A stretch of DNA of 32,716 nucleotides from an uncultured Armatimonadota bacterium (GTDB taxonomy: Bacteria > Armatimonadota > Armatimonadia > Armatimonadales > Armatimonadaceae), in contig CAIYBQ010000545.1 in NCBI GenBank assembly GCA_903924445.1, positions 1 to 32,716 of the forward strand. Direction: 5' to 3'. Below, piece after piece: positions 1 through 8,509 of this stretch. The notes under the pieces were generated by a model. That model saw nothing but the letters and a program-made list of their open reading frames with translations, ran no database searches and was not told the DNA's origin. How positions within the stretch are numbered: position 1 is the stretch's first letter; each line of letters opens with the position of its first letter. Both the position numbers and the translations under genes were made by a program.

Positions 1-719
1 ACCTTTCGGTACATCGCGGATGTAAATCCTGAGCAGTCAAACGTTCCACCGCCGCTTGTTCCATAGCGATATGGCGTCCCGCGAAGTGAGTTAGCACGGC
101 TCATCAGTGTCGAACGGACTGGACTTGCTGATTTGTTCGATGCTGCGAAGTCTTGGGCGAAATCAACGACTGAATTACGCTTGTCAGAAATTGGATCGCT
201 AATCGATATTCGACTGTCCAAGACATTCTTGGAGGTTTTTACAGTCTCTGGAAGCTGACCATCGCTAGAACTAGAGACCGCAACGACCGGCTGACGCGTT
301 ACAACCTTTACGGATTGCTTAGGCGCTGGTAATGGTTTAGATGTCTGACTAACGGCTACCTTCGACTTTGGAAGTACCTTCCGTTTGGCAATACTAACCG
401 GACGTGTTACAGGTGATGCCTTCAACGCACGTGATTTGCTTACAGAGACAAGATCACGTCGGATCCAGCCATCGGTACCACGCTTTGTTTTGACATGTAC
501 CCAACCAGATTTTGTTGACAAGACTGTCAGCGTTGCATTGTGGTCCATCAGACCAAGAGTTCTTGATGATTCACTTGGCGTATCCCGCAGCTTGGCGGTC
601 GATACGAGAACTTTAGCAACTCTAACGGATGTGCGGCTCTCGCGTGTCTTACTGTAAACAAACGGCTGTGTGGTCAGAACCACACAGATTGCAACGAGAA
701 AGTTTCGTAAGAAGCGCAT
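1..719 (-). CDS. NlpC/P60 family peptidoglycan hydrolase with N-terminal signal peptide and SH3-like domain (C-terminus cut by window edge)
   Basis: Reverse complement from ATG at 719 is open to the window edge: MRFLRNFLVAICVVLTTQPFVYS...LGLMDHNATLTVLSTKSGWVHVKTKRGTDGWIRRDLVSV...RANSLRGTPYRYGTSGGGTFDCSGFTSAMYRK. The GTPYRYGG..FDCSGF pattern is the NlpC/P60 catalytic Cys motif. Absent from the ORF track because it is partial. Confidence 0.88.
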   Translation of the reverse strand, partial: MRFLRNFLVAICVVLTTQPFVYSKTRESRTSVRVAKVLVSTAKLRDTPSESSRTLGLMDHNATLTVLSTKSGWVHVKTKRGTDGWIRRDLVSVSKSRALKASPVTRPVSIAKRKVLPKSKVAVSQTSKPLPAPKQSVKVVTRQPVVAVSSSSDGQLPETVKTSKNVLDSRISISDPISDKRNSVVDFAQDFAASNKSASPVRSTLMSRANSLRGTPYRYGTSGGGTFDCSGFTSAMYRK

Positions 720-809
720 TAGAGTAATCTTAGTGCGCAACAAACTGATCTGCAACTTGTAGAGGCCAAAGCAAGCATCACGGAGATACTTCTGACACCT
801 AGTTGTCGA

Positions 810-1391
810 CTAGGGAAACAGGTGTTTTACAAACCGTTGGTTCTGTCCCTTAACCATTACTGTGCTCATATCAATACTCAGAGCTAACGGTCGGAAGTCC
901 CATCCGATAACAAAGCTCTCTCCATCGTCCGCCACTACTTTCAGCACTCGTTTTGGATGGTTGACTGCCTTGAACATTGACAAGAAACGGGTCACTCCAC
1001 GGGCTGATTCAACGCGGTTATCGGTGATCATCCAACCAGATTCATCCGTGAAACTACCCTGAATGCACCCTCGTAGGACACGAGATCTAATTTGCTCCCA
1101 AACGATCGCATCAAATGCACCTGAAAGCTCATCTTTGGTTAACAGCACGATGACGCATGCAATCAGCACCATTCCGGTTAGGGAAACTAAATGGAAGGAA
1201 CCGGCCGTTATGTAGAGGGAAAATGTGAATGTGCAGATTCCAAAAATCATCGCCAAACCCTTGACGACATTTGCCAGCCAAAAGGCAAAATTTGCCCACT
1301 TCCACACAACTGTTTTCTGAAAAATCAGGCCATTCACAGCTGGATTATATCTGCCATAACCACGCACAGGACTCTGGTAATATATTGTCAT
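810..1391 (-). CDS. hypothetical small membrane protein
   Basis: Track ORF 810..1649 runs antisense through ribH. The plausible start is the internal ATG at 1391 (MTIYYQSPVRGYGRY...), leaving about 193 aa with two hydrophobic segments (GLAMIFGICTFTFSLYITAG, LVSLTGMVLIACVIVLLT). Confidence 0.6.
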   Translation of the reverse strand: MTIYYQSPVRGYGRYNPAVNGLIFQKTVVWKWANFAFWLANVVKGLAMIFGICTFTFSLYITAGSFHLVSLTGMVLIACVIVLLTKDELSGAFDAIVWEQIRSRVLRGCIQGSFTDESGWMITDNRVESARGVTRFLSMFKAVNHPKRVLKVVADDGESFVIGWDFRPLALSIDMSTVMVKGQNQRFVKHLFP

Positions 1392-1857
1392 GTACAGCAC
1401 GATAGAAGGCAACTTGGTTGCAGGTGATGGTCGTATCGCAATCGTAGTCTCCCGATTTAACTCTTTTATAACCGAAAAACTTCTTGAGGGTGCGCTAGAC
1501 ACGTGGCGCCGCCACGGTGGTGATGACAGCGCGATAACAGTCATCCGTGTGCCTGGTGCATGGGAAATACCGGTAGCAGTTCGTAAGATTGCGCACGGTG
1601 GCACGGTGGATTCTGTCGTTGCGCTTGGCTGTCTGATGCGCGGAGCCACGATGCACTATGACCAAATCGCATCGGAATGTGCCAAAGGCGTCACGCAAGT
1701 GATGCTCGAGACAGGTATTCACGTGTCGTTTGGAGTGCTCGCCTGCGACACGCTTGAGCAAGCCATCGATCGTGCCGGAGCCAAAGCAGGTAACAAGGGA
1801 GCCGAAGCGATGTTGGCATCTATAGAGATGATCAACGTGCTGCGGCAAATTGCATAG
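1390..1857 (+). CDS. ribH: 6,7-dimethyl-8-ribityllumazine synthase
   Basis: 155 aa; IAIVVSRFNSFITEKLLEGALDTWRRHG, VRVPGAWEIPVAV, VALGCLMRGATMHYDQIASECAKG, FGVLACDTLEQAIDRAG...NKGAEAM are lumazine synthase motifs. Confidence 0.97.
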   Translation: MYSTIEGNLVAGDGRIAIVVSRFNSFITEKLLEGALDTWRRHGGDDSAITVIRVPGAWEIPVAVRKIAHGGTVDSVVALGCLMRGATMHYDQIASECAKGVTQVMLETGIHVSFGVLACDTLEQAIDRAGAKAGNKGAEAMLASIEMINVLRQIA

Positions 1858-1867
1858 ACGCCTTTAA

Positions 1868-2941
1868 GTGGAGAGTCTATCGAGATTCGGTTTTGGCGTA
1901 TTCATAGCGATTTGTTTCGCAAGTCTTTCACTGGCGAATCCTGTACAAATACCGTCCCTTCCAGTGCAGCTGTGTGGAATATCAACGCGTTCAGACACGT
2001 CGAACCAGCTCGCGCTTCGTCAGTATTTGTCGCATTTCAGCCGAATCGATTTAGATGAAACGTCCCTCGAGCCTAGGTTGGGTATTGATGGGACACCTTG
2101 TATCCGCCCGGTCGTGCAGAACACATCCGTCAAACTCATCCACCGTGCTGTTGAGTTAGGGTACGCCGAGTGGAATCCATCATCCGGAATGTTGGATCTC
2201 GACACCTGGATAATCCATCTGATGTACCTTCAGCGGCCTACTGAAGACTACGCTGCACCTCAAACGGCAAGTACGACAACGAGCATTCCGGTGCCGCAGA
2301 CACGGCTCAAGCTTCCTTGGCTGCAAATGACAGCGGCATTGTTCGTGATGGCCGCAGCTGTATTACTTCTCCAGTTGAGTCGATTATCTACATTGCTGAT
2401 CAGTAGGTCATCTATCGCTGGATTACTAAACTCCGATGTTCGCTCCAAACTACGTGGCATTGCGATTCCGACCGTTGAAGCACTCCAAATCGCACATACC
2501 GATATTCAGGCAGTCGCATTCCTGCGCACAACCGAACAGTATGGCCATAATGGTTGGCGGACTGTAGGTAGAAACAGTGAGCAAGTTCGTTGCTCGATTG
2601 ATGATGGGACCGCTTGCATTGATGTCGACTTGACCCATGCAAATGTACATTTTTCTAATCGAGTGTCGATATACAACGGGATACCTGGCGAACATATTGG
2701 AAGAACTCCGTACATGGATGACACCAAAATTGTCTTTCAGTACATCCCTGTCGGCGCTGTCGTCACCCTTATTGGCACGCTCGTGCCGCACGATACATGC
2801 TATCGAGCGATGAAAAATGTTCATGTTTACGATGGCGATGAGCGCGCGGAAGTTCGTGTTCTAAAGTTCCGCGTTTTGCTGTGTATAGCCGTATTATTAG
2901 TACTAAGTGTTTTGATGTTTATTCTGCGCCCTGGCAGATAG
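1868..2941 (+). CDS. membrane protein with GIDE/BAM (MUL1-like) domain
   Basis: 357 aa, GTG start; N-terminal signal, central TM (LQMTAALFVMAAAVLLLQLSRL), then KLRGIAIPTVEAL...VAFLRTTEQYGHNGWRTVGRNSEQVRCSIDDGTACIDVDLTHANVHF...FQYIPVGAVVTLIGTLV resembling the GIDE pattern (first-ligand segment, W-x-x-V, DDGTG-V-V, pGd-v-v-G), and a C-terminal TM. Confidence 0.6.
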   Translation: MESLSRFGFGVFIAICFASLSLANPVQIPSLPVQLCGISTRSDTSNQLALRQYLSHFSRIDLDETSLEPRLGIDGTPCIRPVVQNTSVKLIHRAVELGYAEWNPSSGMLDLDTWIIHLMYLQRPTEDYAAPQTASTTTSIPVPQTRLKLPWLQMTAALFVMAAAVLLLQLSRLSTLLISRSSIAGLLNSDVRSKLRGIAIPTVEALQIAHTDIQAVAFLRTTEQYGHNGWRTVGRNSEQVRCSIDDGTACIDVDLTHANVHFSNRVSIYNGIPGEHIGRTPYMDDTKIVFQYIPVGAVVTLIGTLVPHDTCYRAMKNVHVYDGDERAEVRVLKFRVLLCIAVLLVLSVLMFILRPGR

Positions 2942-2954
2942 GAGTTCTTTGACT

Positions 2955-3947
2955 ATGTTCGATGTGTATTGCCTCTGTAATCCATTGTTTGACATTCTTG
3001 CAACAACATCCGATGAACTCCTCGTGGAATGTGGATCAGAAAAAGGTTCGATGACGCTGGTGTCTGTTGAGCATCAGCGTCGACTCCTCGGTAAAGCTGC
3101 GCTCGAGATCACGGCACGGGAAGCCGGCGGCTCAGGTGCGAACACGGCAATCGGTGTTGCTCAACTGGGTTTCAAGGCTGCATTCGGCGGCTGCGTGGGC
3201 GGGGATGACTTTGGTCTTGCATTGTCAGATGCCCTGCTAGCTGGTGGCGTTGCTCCACACTTTGGCCAAGCCGATGTCGATACGGGTGTCTGCTTGGTAC
3301 TGACCACTCCGGATGCGCAACGAACAATGCACACATGTCTTGGAGCAAGTCAATACTTTTGTCCTGAGTTTGTTAACGTAGATGCTATTGCCGACAGCAA
3401 GGTCCTTTACGTAACTGGCTATCTTTGGGATACGAAGCTGCAACAGGATGCGGTTGAGCATGCGATGTCTGCAGCGCGTAATGCGGGACGCCTTGTTGCG
3501 TTTTCCCTCAGTGATTCGTTTTGTGTTGCTCGCCATCGCGAAGCCTTTGGAAGTCTCCTTGCATCCCACGTTGACATCGTCTTCGGGAATGAAGATGAAG
3601 CAATAGCAATCAGTGGTAAGGATGATGTCCATGAGGCATCAAAATGGCTGGCTGGACAAACCGGCCATCTCGCGATAATCACCCGCGGTGCACAGGGTTG
3701 TTTGTTTGCAGATGCCAACGGCGTGACGGAAGTGGAAGCATTCGGGACCACCGCAGTCGATACGACTGGTGCTGGCGATATGTTTGCGAGTGCTGCACTT
3801 TGTGGTCTGGTTGCGGGCTACACATACGAGCAGACCGGTCGTCTTGCGTCGTACATGTCAGCAGCGATAGTGGCTCAGTTTGGCCCACGAAACCCACACA
3901 TCAGTGTGGCTGATGCGTTTGCCTATGCCGGCATTCAAGTCGCTTGA
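2955..3947 (+). CDS. PfkB-family sugar/nucleoside kinase (adenosine kinase-like)
   Basis: AGGSGANTAIGVAQLG and AVDTTGAGDMFASAALCGL are PfkB signatures. Track start is TTG 2949; ATG at 2955 has AGGAG with better spacing. Confidence 0.93.
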   Translation: MFDVYCLCNPLFDILATTSDELLVECGSEKGSMTLVSVEHQRRLLGKAALEITAREAGGSGANTAIGVAQLGFKAAFGGCVGGDDFGLALSDALLAGGVAPHFGQADVDTGVCLVLTTPDAQRTMHTCLGASQYFCPEFVNVDAIADSKVLYVTGYLWDTKLQQDAVEHAMSAARNAGRLVAFSLSDSFCVARHREAFGSLLASHVDIVFGNEDEAIAISGKDDVHEASKWLAGQTGHLAIITRGAQGCLFADANGVTEVEAFGTTAVDTTGAGDMFASAALCGLVAGYTYEQTGRLASYMSAAIVAQFGPRNPHISVADAFAYAGIQVA

Positions 3948-3987
3948 CACATCAAACTGATTATGCAACAATTCAGGCTACGCAGCA

Positions 3988-5385
3988 GTGTTCTCTTATC
4001 CCTGTCCGATCGGATCCAATGTGTCACCATCAGTTTCAACCAACACGCAAACGTCTAACCTCCAAACTTCAGTCGCAATAAACGAGCCGCACATTGTCAT
4101 AGAAGGCGGGTATCCGCTGTCCGGAAGCATCCAGGTTGCGGGTTCGAAGAATGCTGCTCTTGCGTTGATTGCTGGTACTTTGCTTGCAACATCCGGGGTG
4201 ACCGTCTTACACAACTTACCAAACATCACAGACATTGCGGACTTGGTCGCTATTCTCAATTCTATGGGAGCGATAGCAAACCTTTCTCATGGGAATTCGA
4301 CGCTCACAGTGGATGCGAGTGCTAGTCGCTTTAATGAGCCTCCCCCTCATTTGGTAAGCAGAATGCGGGGGTCACTCCAGCTGCTTGGTCCACTGCTTGC
4401 ACGTCAAGGAATTGTCCGTTTGGCGATGCCTGGTGGATGCAACATTGGTGCACGTGCCGTTGACCTTCATGAAAAGGGACTGCGCGGACTTGGTGCCACA
4501 TGGACGATTGATGCGGGCTGTTTTTTTGCTGAAGCTCCATTCGATGGCTTAGTAGGCGGTGCAGTGTATTTGGACAAGCCGTCTGTAGGCGCGACGATGA
4601 ACACGATGATGGCAGCGTCGCTTGCTACGGGTGTCACCACGATTGAAAATGCTGCACAAGAACCGGATGTTGTTGATTTGGCGAACTTGATTGTTGCCAT
4701 GGGCGGGCTCATCGAAGGGCAGGGGACTAGCCGCATCACTGTCACTGGCGTTGAAAGTCTCCACGGCTGCGAGTTCAATGTCTCACCGGACCGCATCGAG
4801 GCGGGAACTTATGCCATAGCTGCAGTTGCAACTGGTGGAGATATCACGCTTATTGGTGCAGATTTCAATGCACTAAGCCCTGTGCTGTCCAAACTAACAG
4901 ATATGGGAGCGCATGTTGCTCAAGATGGCAATCATGTGCGTGTATGGTCTGGACCAGTTCAGACACTAACGGGTACTTCGATTGTTGCCAGCCCACACCC
5001 CGGGTTTCCAACCGACCTACAACAACCCTTCACCAGCTTGCTCACACTGGTCCATGGGACGAATACGATTCATGACAGCGTTTACGAGGGCAGATTCGGT
5101 CACATTCCGTACCTTACAAAAATGGGTGCGAACATTAAGGTTGAAGGAAGCGTGACGATTGTTTCAGGTGTGTCGACTCTTAGTGGCGCAGATGTCAAAG
5201 CGACTGATTTGAGAGCTGGGGCGGCACTTGTCGTTGCCGGGTTGGCGGCGATTGGACAAACGCGAATCTTTGATGTCCACCATATTGAGCGAGGGTATCA
5301 GGAACTTTGCCAACGGCTAAGACAGCTGGGCGCACGATGTTGGCATGTAAGCGTGAGTGACACAGATATGTTGGTGATGGAATGA
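3988..5385 (+). CDS. murA: UDP-N-acetylglucosamine 1-carboxyvinyltransferase
   Basis: GSIQVAGSKNAALALIAGTLL, MRGSLQLLGPLLAR, MPGGCNIGARAVDLHEKGL (active-site Cys), PSVGATMNTMMAA, SPDRIEAGTYAIAAVATGG, HPGFPTDLQQPFTSLLT. Confidence 0.97.
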   Translation: MFSYPCPIGSNVSPSVSTNTQTSNLQTSVAINEPHIVIEGGYPLSGSIQVAGSKNAALALIAGTLLATSGVTVLHNLPNITDIADLVAILNSMGAIANLSHGNSTLTVDASASRFNEPPPHLVSRMRGSLQLLGPLLARQGIVRLAMPGGCNIGARAVDLHEKGLRGLGATWTIDAGCFFAEAPFDGLVGGAVYLDKPSVGATMNTMMAASLATGVTTIENAAQEPDVVDLANLIVAMGGLIEGQGTSRITVTGVESLHGCEFNVSPDRIEAGTYAIAAVATGGDITLIGADFNALSPVLSKLTDMGAHVAQDGNHVRVWSGPVQTLTGTSIVASPHPGFPTDLQQPFTSLLTLVHGTNTIHDSVYEGRFGHIPYLTKMGANIKVEGSVTIVSGVSTLSGADVKATDLRAGAALVVAGLAAIGQTRIFDVHHIERGYQELCQRLRQLGARCWHVSVSDTDMLVME

Positions 5386-6404
5386 AATTCGGCCAAGAAA
5401 TCGGGATCGACCTTGGTACAGCCAACATCCTCGTCTTTGTTCGCAACAGGGGGATAATCCTAAACGAACCAAGCGTTGTTGCGATTGATACGAATACCCG
5501 CCAAGTGAAGGCTGTCGGCGAGGAAGCACGGCAGATGCTTGGAAGGACGCCTGGTACCATTGTTGCCATTCGGCCAATGAGTGATGGTGTCATCGCCGAG
5601 TACACAACGACCGTTCAAATGCTACGTTACCTTATCCAAAAGAGTGCGACAGGTCCTAGAATATTTAAGCCACGAGTCCTCGTCTGTGTGCCTGCAGGTG
5701 TTACATCCGTTGAGCGTAGGGCAGTAGAGCAGGCGGCAATGGAAGCTGGCGCCAGAGAAGTCGCTACGATCGAAGAAACAATGGCAGCGGCGATCGGGGC
5801 TGGTCTGCCAATTGAATCTGCGGGTGGAAACATGGTTGTCGATATTGGCGGGGGAACTACTGATATCGCCGTTATCTCACTCGGGGGCATCGTTACCAGT
5901 CAAAGCATTCGCGTGGGTGGTAACAAAATGGACGAGGTAATCGTCCGGCATATTGGTCATCAACACGGATTGATAATCGGTGATCGAACCGCCGAGGAAA
6001 TCAAGATTGAAATTGGAAGTGCTTACCCAAGTGATACGGAAAAGACGAAGGAAGTCAAAGGGCGTGATCGTCTCCAAGGACTCCCTAAGACCATTCTTGT
6101 GACAGAGGGTGAAATTCGCGAGGCACTATCTGAGCCTGTCGCACAAATTATTGCAAAGGTCAAGTCAGTGTTGGAGCATACGCCGCCAGAGTTGTCAAGC
6201 GACATTATCGAACGCGGTATCACACTGACTGGTGGTGGAAGCTTACTTAGCGGATTAGACCAGCTGATTTCTCTCGCGACAGGTGGCATTCCCACGCGTG
6301 TTGCTGGCAACACACTCGAATGTGTGGCCTTGGGAACAGGGAAAGCACTGGAAGAGTTTGATACGATTCGTCGGTCGCGAAATTTCCGTGGACATAGAGG
6401 CTAA
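5382..6404 (+). CDS. mreB: rod shape-determining protein, MreB/Mbl family
   Basis: IGIDLGTANILVFVRNRGIILNEPSVVAID, VVDIGGGTTDIAVISLGGIV, RVGGNKMDEVIVRHI, GITLTGGGSLLSGLDQLI. Overlaps the murA stop by 4 nt (ATGA). Confidence 0.97.
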   Translation: MKFGQEIGIDLGTANILVFVRNRGIILNEPSVVAIDTNTRQVKAVGEEARQMLGRTPGTIVAIRPMSDGVIAEYTTTVQMLRYLIQKSATGPRIFKPRVLVCVPAGVTSVERRAVEQAAMEAGAREVATIEETMAAAIGAGLPIESAGGNMVVDIGGGTTDIAVISLGGIVTSQSIRVGGNKMDEVIVRHIGHQHGLIIGDRTAEEIKIEIGSAYPSDTEKTKEVKGRDRLQGLPKTILVTEGEIREALSEPVAQIIAKVKSVLEHTPPELSSDIIERGITLTGGGSLLSGLDQLISLATGGIPTRVAGNTLECVALGTGKALEEFDTIRRSRNFRGHRG

Positions 6405-6410
6405 TACGAA

Positions 6411-6845
6411 ATGATGTTCCTAGCTGGTTTATCTGTTTTGTTCTGTTTACCTACCCACGCAGCACAGGATGTCCTTGTTAAGAAGTCGATTTTGACTCCA
6501 GCTCAGCTAAAATCGATGGCAGTTGATAAGACGGCCGTAAGCAAAGCTGAACTTGTCCTCATTCTCACAAAGCTCGTTAACTACCTCGAATCTGGTAGCA
6601 AGCAGAAACGTGGATCGACGAATGCTGTCGCACCGATGAAGTCGCTAAGGGACTTGATTAAAGCAGGTTACCTTCCTGCTGATACGAAATTGGCAGCCGC
6701 CAGTCCATCAACGGTAACCCGCGAAGACGTTTCTACGGCTTTATCGATGATCTTGATACGACACAACGAAAAGATTGTTCCGATAACGCCTGACTCCCGC
6801 CGTGCAACACCGATTCCGCATCCATCAGAAAACAGCGGAAGTTGA
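6411..6845 (+). CDS. hypothetical secreted protein (possible divergent SLH-like helical repeat)
   Basis: 144 aa with signal peptide MMFLAGLSVLFCLPTHAAQ; 6 nt after the mreB stop, same strand. VSKAELVLILTKLVNYL...LRDLIKAGYLPADTKLAAASPSTVTREDVSTALSMIL has an SLH-like cadence. Confidence 0.6.
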   Translation: MMFLAGLSVLFCLPTHAAQDVLVKKSILTPAQLKSMAVDKTAVSKAELVLILTKLVNYLESGSKQKRGSTNAVAPMKSLRDLIKAGYLPADTKLAAASPSTVTREDVSTALSMILIRHNEKIVPITPDSRRATPIPHPSENSGS

Positions 6846-6874
6846 TTGCCAACCCCGTTTCATAGGGGTATACT
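6846..6874 (+). promoter_or_regulatory. sigma70-type promoter for tRNA-Thr/tuf
   Basis: TTGCCA (6846-6851), 17-nt spacer, TATACT (6869-6874), with the tRNA 5' end at 6885. Confidence 0.7.
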
Positions 6875-6884
6875 TTTCCGGTTC

Positions 6885-6956
6885 GCCCACGTAGCTCAGT
6901 GGTAGAGCACTTCTTTGGTAAAGAAGAGGTCATGGGTCCGATTCCCATCGTGGGCT
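6885..6956 (+). tRNA. tRNA-Thr(GGT)
   Basis: Acceptor GCCCACG/CGTGGGC; D arm GCTC..GAGC; anticodon arm CTTCT-TTGGTAA-AGAAG (GGT); T arm ATGGG-TCCGATT-CCCAT. Confidence 0.93.
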
Positions 6957-7087
6957 TGTACTGCTCAATACGAGCGGTTGCGAACCTGGCGTTTCATTCG
7001 CTTTGGTCACTGCAAGAGTTGATGCTTACGTGGTAACGCGTGTCGTGTCGCTTGTTATGTTTTAGAGTTTTTACTAGGAGAGAAACA

Positions 7088-8278
7088 ATGGGTAAGGCTA
7101 AGTTTGAGCGTTCCAAGCCACACGTAAACATTGGAACCATTGGACACGTTGACCACGGTAAAACTTCGCTTACAGCAGCTATCACTACGGTTCTTGCCAA
7201 GTCCGGTGGAGCACAGGCGCGTAAGTACGAAGATATCGATGCTGCACCTGAAGAAAAAGAGCGCGGTATTACGATTAACACCGCTCACGTTGAGTATGAG
7301 ACGGCATCCCGCCACTACGCTCACGTTGACTGTCCAGGACACGCTGACTACATCAAGAACATGATTACTGGTGCAGCTCAGATGGACGGGGCAATCCTAG
7401 TTTGTTCCGCGGCTGATGGCCCAATGCCTCAGACACGTGAGCACATCCTTCTGGCACGCCAGGTTGGTGTTCCTTCCATCGTCGTCTTCCTCAACAAGGC
7501 CGACATGGTTGACGATCCTGAGCTTCTTGAGTTGGTTGAGCTCGAAGTTCGCGAACTTCTTGCCAAGTACGACTTCCCTGGCGATGACACTCCAATCATC
7601 GTCGGATCTGCCACTGAAGCTTTAGCTGGTGGACAGGGCGAGTACGGCGAGCCTGCAATCCACAAGCTCATGGAAACGGTTGATGCCTACATCCCTACGC
7701 CTGAGCGTCCAAAAGATCTTCCATTCCTCATGCCTGTTGAAGACGTCTTTACGATCACTGGTCGTGGAACGGTTGCAACTGGTCGTGTTGAGCGTGGACA
7801 GCTTAAGGCTGGTGAGCAGATCGAGATCATCGGTCTCAAGGACACTGCAACCACCACAGCTACTTCCATGGAAATGTTCCGCAAGACTCTCGACTATGTT
7901 GAGGCTGGTGACAACGCTGGAATCCTCCTCCGTGGAGTGGACCGCAAGTCCATCGAGCGTGGACAGGTTCTTGCAAAGCCAGGTTCCATCAAGCCACACA
8001 CGAAGTTCGAGGCTGAGGTCTATATCCTTTCCAAGGAAGAAGGCGGACGCCACACACCATTCTTTAGTGGGTACCGTCCTCAGTTCTACTTCCGTACAAC
8101 GGACGTCACTGGATCGATGAACCTTCCTGAAGGTGTTGAAATGATCATGCCAGGAGATAACATCAAGATCTCTGCTGAGCTGATTGCTCCTATCGCTATG
8201 GAGCAGGGATTGCGATTCGCAATCCGTGAAGGTGGACACACGGTTGGAGCAGGCGTCGTTGCCCGCGTCATCGAGTAG
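7088..8278 (+). CDS. tuf: translation elongation factor Tu
   Basis: [77 protein letters not shown]. True start is ATG 7088 after AGGAG, not track start 7040. Confidence 0.99.
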   Translation: MGKAKFERSKPHVNIGTIGHVDHGKTSLTAAITTVLAKSGGAQARKYEDIDAAPEEKERGITINTAHVEYETASRHYAHVDCPGHADYIKNMITGAAQMDGAILVCSAADGPMPQTREHILLARQVGVPSIVVFLNKADMVDDPELLELVELEVRELLAKYDFPGDDTPIIVGSATEALAGGQGEYGEPAIHKLMETVDAYIPTPERPKDLPFLMPVEDVFTITGRGTVATGRVERGQLKAGEQIEIIGLKDTATTTATSMEMFRKTLDYVEAGDNAGILLRGVDRKSIERGQVLAKPGSIKPHTKFEAEVYILSKEEGGRHTPFFSGYRPQFYFRTTDVTGSMNLPEGVEMIMPGDNIKISAELIAPIAMEQGLRFAIREGGHTVGAGVVARVIE

Positions 8279-8285
8279 TTCAATA

Positions 8286-8316
8286 TGGGAATGCATCTGC
8301 AACAGATGCATTCCCA
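8286..8316 (+). other. perfect 14-bp stem / 3-nt loop hairpin between tuf and tRNA-Trp
   Basis: TGGGAATGCATCTG-CAA-CAGATGCATTCCCA, no T-tract downstream. Confidence 0.85.
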
Positions 8317-8320
8317 CAAT

Positions 8321-8392
8321 GGGGGTGTAGTTCAGTGGTAGAACATCGGCCTCCAAAGCCGAGTGTCGTGGGTTCGAGTCCTGCCACCCCCG
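8321..8392 (+). tRNA. tRNA-Trp(CCA)
   Basis: Acceptor GGGGGTG/CACCCCC; anticodon arm TCGGC-CTCCAAA-GCCGA (CCA); T loop TTCGAGT; discriminator G. Confidence 0.95.
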
Positions 8393-8398
8393 TAAGAA

Positions 8399-8425
8399 AG
8401 AGACATCATATGATGTCTCTTTTTT
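8399..8425 (+). terminator. Rho-independent terminator of the tRNA-Thr-tuf-tRNA-Trp unit
   Basis: Palindrome AGAGACATCATATGATGTCTCT followed by TTTTT. Confidence 0.85.
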
Positions 8426-8509
8426 GTGCTTAACGTCCTGACATCGTTATCGAAATCGTCAGGCTAAGCGTGCGGGTGTGGTTGGAAGGTAGACATTGGC
8501 ATCCGATGT

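Noticed and set aside
385-657. 90-aa plus ORF
   Set aside because: Antisense to the edge-truncated NlpC/P60 gene, which reads cleanly on the minus strand.
1392-1649. N-terminal extension of the 279-aa minus ORF
   Set aside because: Overlaps ribH coding sequence; the internal ATG at 1391 gives a plausible membrane protein.
7622-8356. 244-aa minus ORF antisense to tuf (and 163-aa plus ORF 7629..8120)
   Set aside because: Alternative-frame by-products of strong tuf codon bias; low-complexity Ser/Leu-rich or unrecognisable translations, and tuf is certain.
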